Positions 7,209 through 16,059 of a stretch of DNA of 64,000 nucleotides are shown here, piece after piece (the first letter of the stretch is position 1; the number at the start of each line of letters is the position of its first letter). The position numbers and the translations under genes were made by a program. This DNA comes from Massilia pinisoli. GTDB lineage: Bacteria > Pseudomonadota > Gammaproteobacteria > Burkholderiales > Burkholderiaceae_D. The stretch lies in the NCBI RefSeq assembly GCF_024753285.1, contig NZ_JANUGW010000015.1:1-64000 (forward strand), in the 5' to 3' direction. The notes under the pieces were generated by a model. That model saw only the letters and a program-made list of their open reading frames with translations. It had not been told where the DNA came from and ran no database searches.

Positions 7209-10082
7209 ATGCTCATCCGTATTGTACGCATCTCGTTCCTCGTCGCCGCCCTCGTCGTGCACGGCCTGGCACCGGGCGCATCCCTGAAGCTGGACGATCC
7301 GCTGCCGGTCGGGGCGCAGGTCAAGGTCGGCAAGCTCGACAATGGCCTGACGTACTACATCCAGCGCAACCGCATGCCCGAGCACAAGCTGGAACTGCGC
7401 CTCGTCGTGAAAGCCGGCTCGATCCTCGAAGACGACGACCAGCAGGGCCTCGCCCACTTCACGGAGCACATGGCATTCAACGGTTCGCGCCACTTCAAAA
7501 AGCACGAGCTGGTGTCGTACCTGCAGTCGATCGGCGTGAAGTTCGGCGCCGACCTCAACGCATACACCTCGTTCGACGAGACCGTCTACATCCTGCCCGT
7601 CCCGTCCGACCGCAAGGACGACGTCGACAAGGCCTTCCTCGTGCTCGAAGACTGGGCCCACGGCCTCACGTTGACCGATGCCGACATCGACAAGGAACGC
7701 GACATCATCCTCGAGGAAGCGCGCCTGGGCAAAGGCGCCGGCGACCGCATCCAGAAAGTCCTGATGCCGAAGATGTACAACGGCTCGCGCTACGCCGACC
7801 GCATCCCGATCGGCAAGGACGACATCGTCCGCACCTTCAAGCCGGACACCCTGCGCCGCTTCTACAAGGACTGGTATCGCCCGGACCTGATGGCCGTCGT
7901 CGCCGTGGGCGACATCGACCCCGCAAAGGCCGAGCAATTGATCCGCCGTCATTTCTCCGGTCTCAAGAACCCGGCGCACGAGCGCCCGCGCGAGTATGCG
8001 CAGATCCCGGCCCGCACGGACAACGAAGCGCTCGTCGTCACCGACAAGGAGGCGGGGCCCGCGTCGATCCTGATCCGCTATCCGGTGCGGCCGTTCCGCG
8101 AGCGCGAGACGCTGCGCGGCTACCGCGAGCAACTGGTCGAAGCGCTGTTCGCCGGCATGCTGAACCAGCGCTTGCAGGAATTGTCGCAGCTGCCGTCGCC
8201 GCCGTTCATCGGCGCCAGCAGCGCGCTGTCGCGCCTGACGCCGCGCTACCGCTCGTACAACGCGATGGCCGCGCTGGGCATGAGCGGCGCGACGGTCGCC
8301 ATCGACGCGCTCGTGCAGGAAAACGAGCGGGCGCGCCGCTTCGGCTTCACGGCGGCCGAACTCGACCGCATGAAGAAGACGATGATGCGCACCTACGAGC
8401 GCGCATGGAACGAACGCGACAAGACCGATTCCGCCGTCCACGCGTCCGAGCTGATGCGCAACTTCCTCGAAGGCGAATCGATCCCCGGCATCGATGCGGA
8501 ATACCGCTATGTGAAGAACATGGTGCCAGGCATCACGCTCGGCGAAATCAATGCGTATGCGGCCAAGACGATTCCCGCCGACTCCGGCAAGCTCGTGATC
8601 TACACGGGGTCCACGAAGCCCGAAGGCGACGCGACGATTCCCACCGGCGACCAGCTGCTGGCGGCCGTGACGGCGGCCGAAAAGCGCGACGTGCAGGCGC
8701 ACGACGAAAAGGCCGTGGCCGCGCACCTGATGGACCATCCGCCGGCACCGGGCAAGATCGTCGGCGAAAACCGCGACGAGGCGCTGGGCCTGACGCGGCT
8801 CACGCTGTCGAACGGCGTCAAGGTGATCCTGAAGCCGACCACGTTCCGCAACGACCAGGTCTTGATGAGCGCCGCCCGCTTCGGCGGCCAGAGCCTGTTC
8901 GACGACAAGGACATGTTCAATGCCCGCTACGCCGACACGATCGTCTCCGCGATGGGCCTGAAGGATTTCTCGCCGCTCGACATGCGCAAGATCCTGGCCG
9001 GCAAGGCCGCCTCGGTGAGCGCGGGCCTGGGCAACAACACGGACGTCGTCGCGGGCACGGCCGGCGCCACCGACGTCGAGACGATGCTGCAGATGGTGTG
9101 GCTGAAGTTCGCCGGCGTGCGGCGCGACGAGGATCTGTATAAATCGTTCATCGGCAAGCAGATGGAGCTCGCGCGCAACCGCCTGTCGCAGCCGGGCGCC
9201 CTGTTCGGCGACACGGTGCTGGCGACCTTGTACAACAACAACCCGCGCGCACCGCGCGCGCTGCGCCCCGAGGACGTCCCGAAGATCGACCTCGACCGCG
9301 CGATCGACATCTACCGCCAGCGCTTTTCCAGCGCCAAGGGCCTGACGTTCATCTTCGTCGGCAGCTTCGACGTGGCCGCCATCAAGCCCCTCGTCGCGAC
9401 GTACCTCGGCAGCCTGCCGACGCCGGACATCCCGACGGCCTACCGCGACCTCGGCATCCGCCCCGTCGCCGGCGTCGTGAAGCGCGAAGTGAACAGCGGC
9501 TCGGAAGACCGCAGCACCGTGTCGCTGACGTTCACGGGCCCGACCGACGTCACGGAGCTGGAAGAACTGCGCCTGTCCGCGCTGACGGAGGTGATGAACA
9601 TCCGCATCATCGACGTATTGCGCGAAAAGCTGGGCCTGATCTACGGCGGCGGCATGGAAGGCTCGATGACGCGCATCCCGTACAGCCACTACACGATCGG
9701 CGTCACGTTGCCGACGGGGCCGGACAACGTCGACAAGGTCTTGAACGCGACGTTCGCGGAAATCGAGCGCATGCGCACGCAGGGGCCCACGCAGGCCGAC
9801 CTGGACAAGGTCAAGACGAACTGGCTGCAGACGTACCGTAAATCGCTGCAAGAAAACACGTACTGGCTCGCGGCGCTGCAGACGTCGCTGACGGAAGGCA
9901 CGGACCCGGGTACCATCCTCACGTTCGACAAGGAAGTGCAGAACCTGACCGTGGACGACGTGAAGCGGGCGGCGCAGCGGTTCCTCAACACGGAGAATTA
10001 TGTGCAGGTCGTGTTGAATCCGGAAGCGAAGGCCGCGGCGGCGCAGGCCAAGAACGACACCGGCAAGCAGCCCAGGTCGTAG
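7209..10082 (+). CDS. M16-family zinc metallopeptidase (pitrilysin/PqqL-like)
   Basis: A 957-residue periplasmic peptidase with a signal peptide (about 1-24). The inverted zinc motif HxxEH is HFTEH at 83-87, and a downstream KERDIILEE segment (162-170) supplies the third ligand. The second, inactive M16 half follows. An AGAGGA ribosome site precedes the ATG. The two-half architecture and length match PqqL-type enzymes that degrade peptides outside the cytoplasm. It converges on an S9 peptidase gene. Its TAG stop codon is formed by a palindromic repeat (10078-10110). Confidence 0.93.
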   Translation: MLIRIVRISFLVAALVVHGLAPGASLKLDDPLPVGAQVKVGKLDNGLTYYIQRNRMPEHKLELRLVVKAGSILEDDDQQGLAHFTEHMAFNGSRHFKKHELVSYLQSIGVKFGADLNAYTSFDETVYILPVPSDRKDDVDKAFLVLEDWAHGLTLTDADIDKERDIILEEARLGKGAGDRIQKVLMPKMYNGSRYADRIPIGKDDIVRTFKPDTLRRFYKDWYRPDLMAVVAVGDIDPAKAEQLIRRHFSGLKNPAHERPREYAQIPARTDNEALVVTDKEAGPASILIRYPVRPFRERETLRGYREQLVEALFAGMLNQRLQELSQLPSPPFIGASSALSRLTPRYRSYNAMAALGMSGATVAIDALVQENERARRFGFTAAELDRMKKTMMRTYERAWNERDKTDSAVHASELMRNFLEGESIPGIDAEYRYVKNMVPGITLGEINAYAAKTIPADSGKLVIYTGSTKPEGDATIPTGDQLLAAVTAAEKRDVQAHDEKAVAAHLMDHPPAPGKIVGENRDEALGLTRLTLSNGVKVILKPTTFRNDQVLMSAARFGGQSLFDDKDMFNARYADTIVSAMGLKDFSPLDMRKILAGKAASVSAGLGNNTDVVAGTAGATDVETMLQMVWLKFAGVRRDEDLYKSFIGKQMELARNRLSQPGALFGDTVLATLYNNNPRAPRALRPEDVPKIDLDRAIDIYRQRFSSAKGLTFIFVGSFDVAAIKPLVATYLGSLPTPDIPTAYRDLGIRPVAGVVKREVNSGSEDRSTVSLTFTGPTDVTELEELRLSALTEVMNIRIIDVLREKLGLIYGGGMEGSMTRIPYSHYTIGVTLPTGPDNVDKVLNATFAEIERMRTQGPTQADLDKVKTNWLQTYRKSLQENTYWLAALQTSLTEGTDPGTILTFDKEVQNLTVDDVKRAAQRFLNTENYVQVVLNPEAKAAAAQAKNDTGKQPRS

Positions 10083-10110
10083 GGTGGGCGGCTCTGCCGC
10101 CCACCCTACG
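10078..10110. repeat. REP-like palindrome between convergent peptidase genes
   Basis: A perfect 15-bp inverted repeat (CGTAGGGTGGGCGGC, loop TCT, then its complement). It overlaps the TAG stop of the M16 gene and lies 20 bases from the end of the convergent S9 gene. It lacks a T tract, so it is not a standard terminator, but it could block read-through from both sides. Related half-sites occur at 62481-62594 and near 40083. Confidence 0.8.
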
Positions 10111-10130
10111 CTGGCATCAACGCGCCGTGA

Positions 10131-12101
10131 TCATTTCAGGTATTTGTTGAACCACGCGATCTCGCGCGCCCGCAAATCGCGCTGGTTCTCCGGCTTGCGG
10201 AACGCGTGCCCCTCGCCGTCGTACACGAGCAAGGTGGTCGGCACGCCCAGCGCCCGCAGCGCGTGCCAGAACTCGAACGATTGCGCCGGCGGACATTCCA
10301 CGTCGCGCTCTCCCACGTAGATCAGCGTCGGCGTGCGCGCCGCCTTGATCGACTCGATGGGCGACAGCGCGCGGTAGATCGCCGGATCGTCGTACATCGT
10401 CGCGCCGAAGTAAGGCACCATCCACTGGTCGATGCCGTTCTGGCCGTAGTAGCTGATCCAGTTCGCGATGCCCGCACCGGCCACGGCGGCCTTGAAGCGC
10501 TGGCTGTGCGTGACGCCCCACATCGTCATGAAGCCGCCGTAGGAATGCCCGATCAGGCCGAGGCGGTTACCGTCGATGGGGGCCTGCGCGATGGCCGCGT
10601 CGACGCCGGCCAGGATGTCGCGCCAGTCGCCGCCGCCGAAGTCGCGCCGGTTCGCGCGCGTGAACGCGGCGCCCTGGCCATAGCTGCCGCGCGGGTTCGG
10701 CATGAAGATGAAATATCCCTCTTTCACGAGGTCGCGCATGAGCGCGTTGCCGCCCTCGCCCGCCGCCACGTAGTGAGGCGTCGCGGCCGCCGCGGGGCCG
10801 CCATGCACCGTGACGATCATCGGATACGTTTTCCCCGCCGCGACGTTGCGCGGCCCCACGAGCCAGCCCTGCACGTGGAAACCTTCATTGGTCCAGCCGA
10901 CGCTGCGCGCGGCCACCTGCGGCGCGAAGCCGTCGTTGTCGCCGGTGATGGGCGCGAGTTCGGGGAGGCGTCCGGCGACGATGCGCGGCGCGTGCTCGAA
11001 ATCCTCCGTGACCGACGCCGCCACCTTGCCGTCCGCGCTGAACGCGAAGCGCCCGTCGCGTCCCGCCGTCGCGGTGACTGGCGCCTGCCACAGCACGCGC
11101 ACCGCGCGCGCGTCGGGGTCGATTGCCGCGATGCCGGCATCGCTGCCCGCCAGCACGGACGCGAGCAGCTCCTTGCCGCACCAGGCGATGCCGTTGAACG
11201 TGCCCTTGTAGTCGGGCGTGACGTCGACGGGTTCGCCGCCCTCCAGCGGCACCGTGTAGACGTCGCCGCCGACGGACCCGAAGTCGCTCATCAGCCCGCC
11301 GATGAACGCCACCGTGCGGCCGTCCGGCGCCACGTGCGGCATGTTCATCTGCATCTTCGGCGCGGCGATCACCCGCAGGCGCCCGCTGGCCGCATCGACG
11401 TGGCCCAAGGTGGCGATCCACCAGTTGTTGTCGCCGTTGCCCTTCGCGCTCGTGACGACGAAACCCTTGCCGTCCGGCGTCCAGTCGTATTCATAAATGA
11501 ACGTGTCGCCCGGCGACACGAGACGATATTCGCCGCCGGCCGCGGGCACGATCGCGATGCGTTGCTCGTCCTCGTTCCCGGCGAGGCCGATCTCGCCGAT
11601 CTGGCGCGCGCCCGCTTCGACGGCCCCCGTCAGCTTCTTCGCGCCGACCGTCGCGAGGAAAGCGATCTGGCGCCCGTCCGGCGACCAGCGGACGCTGCCC
11701 GCGACGCCCTTCACGGTGGCGAGCGGCGTCATGCGGCCATCGCGCAGCAGGACGACGGTGGCGGTGCCGGCGTTCGGATCGGCCACGATTGCCGCCAGCG
11801 TCTTCCGGTCCGGCGACCACGCGAGCGTCCCCACCTTGCACTGCGCGCAATCCGTTTTCTGCCAGGTCGACGCGATCTTGCCCGTGGCCGTATCGCGCAC
11901 GACGACACGCGGCCCCGTCCGGGGCTCGCCCTCCACCGCTTCGACGGCCGCGACACGATCGCCGCCCGCCGTCATCGCGAGCGCGTGGTAGGTGCGCATG
12001 CCCGCCGGGTCGGCGGACGCGAGCCCCGCCGCGGCCAGCAGCGCGATCAGCGCCGCGCCGCGTGCGAGGGTCTTGTCATGCTTGTGGATGTCCAACGCCA
12101 T
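10131..12101 (-). CDS. S9-family prolyl oligopeptidase, secreted
   Basis: A 656-residue serine peptidase: signal peptide (about 14-30), a beta-propeller with WSPDG-type repeats up to about residue 390, and a C-terminal alpha/beta hydrolase domain. The triad can be read as Ser520 (GHSYGG), Asp600 (GERDVE) and His632 (GEGHAF). It resembles acylaminoacyl-peptidase/dipeptidyl-peptidase proteins. The ATG has an AGGACGAG ribosome site. It may work with the convergent M16 enzyme on short peptides, but only proximity suggests that. Confidence 0.93.
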   Translation of the reverse strand: MALDIHKHDKTLARGAALIALLAAAGLASADPAGMRTYHALAMTAGGDRVAAVEAVEGEPRTGPRVVVRDTATGKIASTWQKTDCAQCKVGTLAWSPDRKTLAAIVADPNAGTATVVLLRDGRMTPLATVKGVAGSVRWSPDGRQIAFLATVGAKKLTGAVEAGARQIGEIGLAGNEDEQRIAIVPAAGGEYRLVSPGDTFIYEYDWTPDGKGFVVTSAKGNGDNNWWIATLGHVDAASGRLRVIAAPKMQMNMPHVAPDGRTVAFIGGLMSDFGSVGGDVYTVPLEGGEPVDVTPDYKGTFNGIAWCGKELLASVLAGSDAGIAAIDPDARAVRVLWQAPVTATAGRDGRFAFSADGKVAASVTEDFEHAPRIVAGRLPELAPITGDNDGFAPQVAARSVGWTNEGFHVQGWLVGPRNVAAGKTYPMIVTVHGGPAAAATPHYVAAGEGGNALMRDLVKEGYFIFMPNPRGSYGQGAAFTRANRRDFGGGDWRDILAGVDAAIAQAPIDGNRLGLIGHSYGGFMTMWGVTHSQRFKAAVAGAGIANWISYYGQNGIDQWMVPYFGATMYDDPAIYRALSPIESIKAARTPTLIYVGERDVECPPAQSFEFWHALRALGVPTTLLVYDGEGHAFRKPENQRDLRAREIAWFNKYLK

Positions 12102-12244
12102 TGTCTCGTCCTTGTTCTCGTTGTGGATGCCAACGTAAAGACGGACCCGCTTACGCTGGAGAAAATACCAGCGCGAAGTCTACGCCAACTCTGCAACCGT
12201 TGGCATCCCCGTTTTCGCGACGGGTGCGGCGCCGGCGGTGCGCG

Positions 12245-12874
12245 TCAGGCCTTGGCGGCGCTGAGCATGCGCTCCACGTAGCGCGCGATCAGGTCGATTT
12301 CCAGATTGACCTTCGCGCCGGCGCGCAGGTGCTTCAACGTGGTGACGGCGATCGTATGCGGGATCAGGTTGATCGAGAAGCGGCAGCACTGGCTGCCGGC
12401 GGCGTCGATGTCCTCGACGCTGTTGACGGTCAGCGACACGCCGTTCACAACGACGGAACCCTTGTACGCCAGATATTTACCGAGGTCGCGCGGCGCGTCC
12501 ACGACGAGCTTCCACGACTCGCCCACCTGCTCGAAGCTGTGCACCTCGCCCAGCCCGTCGACGTGGCCCGACACGAGGTGACCGCCCAGGCGCTCGGCCA
12601 AGGTCAGCGCCTTTTCCAGGTTCACTTCGCCCGGCTGGTCGAGGCCGACCGTGCGGTTCAAGCTTTCGCGCGACACGTCGACGGCGAACGCGTTGTCCGA
12701 TTTTTCGACGACCGTCATGCAGGCGCCGTTGATGGCGATCGAGTCGCCCAGCGCCACGTCGGCCAGCGGCAGCCCGCCCGCGTCGATGGCCAGGCGCACG
12801 CCGGCATCCGCGCCGTCCGCCAGCGGGGTGACCGATTGGATGCTGCCGACGGCAGCGACAATTCCGGTGAACAT
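12245..12874 (-). CDS. ribE: Riboflavin synthase, alpha subunit
   Basis: A 209-residue enzyme that dismutates two lumazines into riboflavin. The opening MFTGIVAAVG and two repeated lumazine-binding barrels are typical, with the family motifs SIAINGACMTV, GGHLVSGHVDG, VVVNGVSLTVN and a closing NLEIDLIARYVER. An AAGGAAAG ribosome site precedes the ATG. It lies 43 bases downstream of ribD. Confidence 0.96.
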   Translation of the reverse strand: MFTGIVAAVGSIQSVTPLADGADAGVRLAIDAGGLPLADVALGDSIAINGACMTVVEKSDNAFAVDVSRESLNRTVGLDQPGEVNLEKALTLAERLGGHLVSGHVDGLGEVHSFEQVGESWKLVVDAPRDLGKYLAYKGSVVVNGVSLTVNSVEDIDAAGSQCCRFSINLIPHTIAVTTLKHLRAGAKVNLEIDLIARYVERMLSAAKA

Positions 12875-12917
12875 GAGTCTTTCCTTTGCTGTATCGATTT
12901 CTGAATTCGTTTGGCGC

Positions 12918-14039
12918 TCAGCTGGCGGGGCCGTTGAGATGCTCGTCCGGGCGGAACCGGGCGAGGATGCGCAAGTCCGGGCCGACCTGGGTCACGCCGT
13001 GAAAATGCAGCGGCAGCTTGTCCGCGAGGTGCGCCAGCGGCGGCAGCGCGAACATGCCCTGCCCCGGACCGACGAGACTGGGCGCAAGGTACACAAGCAG
13101 CTCGTCCACGCAGCCTTCGCGTACGAGCGACGCGTTCAGCTTCGCGCCGGCCTCGACGTGCAACTCATTGATCTCGCGCCGCCCCAGTTCAAGCATCAGG
13201 GCCGGCAAGTCGACCTTGCCGGACGGATTCGGCAGCATGATGATCTCGTGGCCCAGCGCACGCAACGCCGCCTCCTTGTCCGGATTCGGCATGGCCGCGA
13301 CGATCCAGCACGGCACGCCTTCAAGGACGCGCGCATCGGGTTCGATGTCGAGGCGGCTGTCGACGATCACGCGGCGCGGCTGCAACGGCGTGTCGATGCC
13401 GCGCACGGTCAGCTGCGGATTGTCGACCTTGATCGTGCCGATGCCGGTCAGGATCGCGCTCGCGCGCGCGCGCCACGCATGGCCGTCCGCGCGCGCCTGT
13501 GGGCTCGTGATCCACTGGCTCTCGCCATTGTCGAGCGCCGTCGCACCGTCCAGGCTCGCCGCCGTCTTCAGGCGCACCCACGGACGGCCGTGGCGCATGC
13601 GCGTGAAGAAGCCGATGTTCAGTTCATAGGCCTGCTCGGCCAGCAGCCCCGCGCTGACGTCGACCCCGGCCGCTTCCAGCTGCGCGAGGCCGCGCCCCGC
13701 GACGATCGGGTTCGGGTCGACCATGGACGCGACGACGCGTCCGATCCCCGCCTGGATCAGCGCGTTCGAGCACGGCGGCGTGCGGCCGTAGTGGCTGCAC
13801 GGCTCCAACGTCACATAGGCCGTGGCGCCGCGCACGTCGTTGCCGCGCGCCTGGGCATCGCGCAGCGCCTGGACTTCCGCATGGGCCTGGCCCGCGGGCT
13901 GCGTGTGGCCGGCACCGATGACGGTGCCGTCGCGCACGATCACGCAGCCGATGCGTGGGTTCGGCGCCGTGATGTACATGCCCTTCGCCGCCCATTCCAG
14001 GGCCAGCGCCATGCCGTCGGTATCGCTCTGTATCTGCAC
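12918..14039 (-). CDS. ribD: Bifunctional riboflavin deaminase/reductase RibD
   Basis: About 373 residues. The N-terminal deaminase domain has PNPRIGCVIV, zinc ligand His in HAEVQAL and the two Cys of the PCSHYGRTPPC motif. The C-terminal reductase domain has LKTAASLDGATAL and ends in a normal RibD tail. It catalyses the second and third steps after GTP ring opening. I chose the GTG at 14039, with GGAA nine bases upstream, because it aligns best with known N-termini; the ATG at 14012 is the alternative. The open frame continues upstream across the pilin gene but that part is not RibD-like. Confidence 0.93.
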   Translation of the reverse strand: MQIQSDTDGMALALEWAAKGMYITAPNPRIGCVIVRDGTVIGAGHTQPAGQAHAEVQALRDAQARGNDVRGATAYVTLEPCSHYGRTPPCSNALIQAGIGRVVASMVDPNPIVAGRGLAQLEAAGVDVSAGLLAEQAYELNIGFFTRMRHGRPWVRLKTAASLDGATALDNGESQWITSPQARADGHAWRARASAILTGIGTIKVDNPQLTVRGIDTPLQPRRVIVDSRLDIEPDARVLEGVPCWIVAAMPNPDKEAALRALGHEIIMLPNPSGKVDLPALMLELGRREINELHVEAGAKLNASLVREGCVDELLVYLAPSLVGPGQGMFALPPLAHLADKLPLHFHGVTQVGPDLRILARFRPDEHLNGPAS

Positions 14040-14085
14040 TCTTCGTTCCGGTCTCGCTACGATGTGTTGCCGCGCCTTGCCATGC

Positions 14086-14691
14086 TCAGGGCGGCGCCGG
14101 TGCGCCGTCGCACCCCGCGTCGCGCGCGGGATCGCAGACGCGCGCGCGGCCCAGCATATTGATTTTAATACGACGGATGTGCCCGCCGTGATACAACGAC
14201 ACCGTGCCCCAGCGAGCCGCCGCGCTGTCGCCGTCGGCGCAGCTGCGCCCCGCGCCATTGTAGGCGATATAGTACGGCCGTGCCGAATTCGTGAAGCTGA
14301 AGTCGACGGCGATGCCTGGCGGCAGCGGGCCGTGCTCCGCGACCGGACCGGCCGTGCCGGTTCCGCCGCCAGCGCCGGCACCACCACCGCTGCCGCCACC
14401 GTCATCGTCGTCGAGCACGCGCCAACCCAGGCGCCAGTCGGCCCCGAGCGGATCCAGCGGCACGAGCTTGACCTGCCGCCCTCGCGCGAGCGCGCGGGCC
14501 CGCGCGAAGTCAATCGCGGCGAACAGGTCGGCGGTGGCCGCCTTCAGTTGCTGTGTGCGCACGAGGTCGCGCAGGTCGGGCGCGGCGACCGCCAGCAGTA
14601 CGGCGGCGATGGCCAGCACCGTGCACAGTTCCGGTAGCGATAGGCCGGCGGCGGGTGGAACCGGCTTGCGCCGGGACGTCACGGCCAGCAT
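14086..14691 (-). CDS. FimT/GspH-type minor pseudopilin with Gly/Asp-rich insert
   Basis: A 201-residue prepilin-like protein. Residues 1-17 are a basic leader and processing is expected before Leu in G/LSLPELCTVLAIA, with Glu at mature position 5. A membrane helix and a FimT/GspH-like body (KAATADLFAAIDFARARALARG) follow. An unusual run of four Asp followed by Gly/Ala/Thr-rich sequence interrupts the body. The ATG lies 13 bases inside the end of the upstream pilin gene, indicating translational coupling. It is the last of five pilin genes; ribD starts 46 bases downstream. Confidence 0.85.
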   Translation of the reverse strand: MLAVTSRRKPVPPAAGLSLPELCTVLAIAAVLLAVAAPDLRDLVRTQQLKAATADLFAAIDFARARALARGRQVKLVPLDPLGADWRLGWRVLDDDDGGGSGGGAGAGGGTGTAGPVAEHGPLPPGIAVDFSFTNSARPYYIAYNGAGRSCADGDSAAARWGTVSLYHGGHIRRIKINMLGRARVCDPARDAGCDGAPAPP

Positions 14692-15173
14692 CGCATCCCC
14701 GTGCCCTGTGCGCCCTGGCGTCCCGTGCTGTCGAGCGTCAACGTGCCGCAGTCGGGATCGCGGAAGCGCGCGTCGACGCGGGCCGTACCCGGACGGGCAC
14801 GGATTTCGACGCATTCCGCGATGTCGCGTCCGGGACACGCGTACGCATCGAGTTCGTATGCGCTGGCGGCCGCGTTGGCGCCGGACCACCACACGAATCC
14901 ATCCGGTCCGGACGCGTCGGCCGAGAACGGCACGTAGCTGTTGTGGCGGAGGCGGTAGCGCTCCTGCCGCTGCATCGCGTCGATCAATGCCGCCATGCCC
15001 TCAGTACGGCGCGTGCGCACGATGTAGCCGGAGTACGTGGGATACGCGAGCGCGCCCAGGATGCCCGCGATGGCCAGCACGATCAACGCTTCGATGAGCG
15101 TGACGCCGGTGCCGAGGTCCACGCGGCCGAGCCGGCAGGCCCGCCCGGCCGCGTCACGGCTGCGTGCGGGCAT
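14679..15173 (-). CDS. PilE-like type IV minor pilin
   Basis: A 164-residue prepilin: basic leader, cleavage at G/VTLIEALIVLAIAGILGALAYP with Glu5, then the PilE-type segment YPTYSGYIVRTRRTEGMAALIDAMQRQERYR and a cysteine pair expected to form the D-region disulfide. The start at 15173 is inside the 3' end of the pilX-like gene (20-base overlap), matching the coupling seen throughout this operon. The frame extends further upstream, but that part is antisense-like low-complexity sequence. Confidence 0.87.
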   Translation of the reverse strand: MPARSRDAAGRACRLGRVDLGTGVTLIEALIVLAIAGILGALAYPTYSGYIVRTRRTEGMAALIDAMQRQERYRLRHNSYVPFSADASGPDGFVWWSGANAAASAYELDAYACPGRDIAECVEIRARPGTARVDARFRDPDCGTLTLDSTGRQGAQGTGMRCWP

Positions 15174-16059
15174 GCAACTCCGCCCAGTTCGCGATCTCGC
15201 GCCAGCCGACGCGACCGGCCGGTAGCTGACTTCCTTCTTGCGCAGATGAAGACCTGTTGCCATCGCCATTGCCGTTTTCGTTTGAGGTTCCATTGCCGGT
15301 CGACGCGCCGTTGCCGTTGCCATCGCCGGTCCCGTTCGCACCGCCGCTCGCGCCCGCGCGGCCGCCTCCGCTGGCGGCCCCGTTCCCGCCGCCGCTGCCG
15401 TCGCCGGACGCGCCACCGGTCCCATCCCCGCCTCCGCCCCCGGGACCGCCGCCTGTCGACGCTGACAGCGGCAACCGATACACGGACTGCAGCACGGCAT
15501 GGGTCGACGCCCGGGTCCCGAACCCGATCGCCGTGACGCGGTAGAACGTGCCCTGCTGCGCCGTGGCCCCGGTCGGTGTGATCCGCTCGATCAGATACGC
15601 GGGCAACCGCGCCGGCAACACGCCGCGTCCGACAGCCAGCACGGCCCCCGTGAAGCGGCCGTAAGGCACGAGCGCCGGGTTGGCCGCAGCGGCCAAGTCC
15701 AGCGTCTGCCACGCAGGCGGCCCTGTGGCCAGGCAGAGCCCCAGGTCGTCCGCGCCGCGCCCGCATCCGGCGACGAACGCGGCCGCACCTGCCGGCGTGA
15801 AGTGGACAGCACGGTCCGGCGACGGCGTCATGCCAATTCCCGCGATGTCGTGCTCGCCGTCGCGCAGGGCCGCCTCGGCCGCGGCCAGCGCCACGTCACG
15901 GTCGCGTTCGTTGTGAGCGGCGGCCAGCAGCGCGAAGGCGCCGCGGACGACGGCCAGGCCGATCGCCATCGTCGCCAGCATCAGCATCAGCGCGCAGACA
16001 AGAGCCAGTCCCCGCTCGGCGCGGCGTGTGCGTCCAGGTCGCGTATCCGCTGGCTTCAT
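15154..16059 (-). CDS. pilX: PilX-like minor pilin with long Gly/Asn/Ser-rich tail
   Basis: About 301 residues. The N-terminus resembles PilX (GLALVCALMLMLATMAIGLAVV), which typically lacks the Glu5 of other pilins. The body carries the usual ERDRDVALAAAEAALRDGE helix. From about residue 200 to 275 the sequence is almost pure Gly, Asn, Ser, Asp and Thr, followed by a short ordered end (VGWREIANWAELHART). The low-complexity stretch is longer than expected for this family. The start ATG overlaps the pilW stop as ATGA. Confidence 0.82.
   Translation of the reverse strand: MKPADTRPGRTRRAERGLALVCALMLMLATMAIGLAVVRGAFALLAAAHNERDRDVALAAAEAALRDGEHDIAGIGMTPSPDRAVHFTPAGAAAFVAGCGRGADDLGLCLATGPPAWQTLDLAAAANPALVPYGRFTGAVLAVGRGVLPARLPAYLIERITPTGATAQQGTFYRVTAIGFGTRASTHAVLQSVYRLPLSASTGGGPGGGGGDGTGGASGDGSGGGNGAASGGGRAGASGGANGTGDGNGNGASTGNGTSNENGNGDGNRSSSAQEGSQLPAGRVGWREIANWAELHARTQP

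Noticed and set aside
7098-9851. A 917-codon minus-strand frame across the M16 peptidase gene
   Set aside because: It is antisense to a clear zinc peptidase and carries no recognisable protein motif.
14039-14513. Long N-terminal extension of RibD
   Set aside because: The frame is open to 14513, but the added residues are Arg/Ala-rich sequence in the opposite reading of the FimT gene and not like any RibD.
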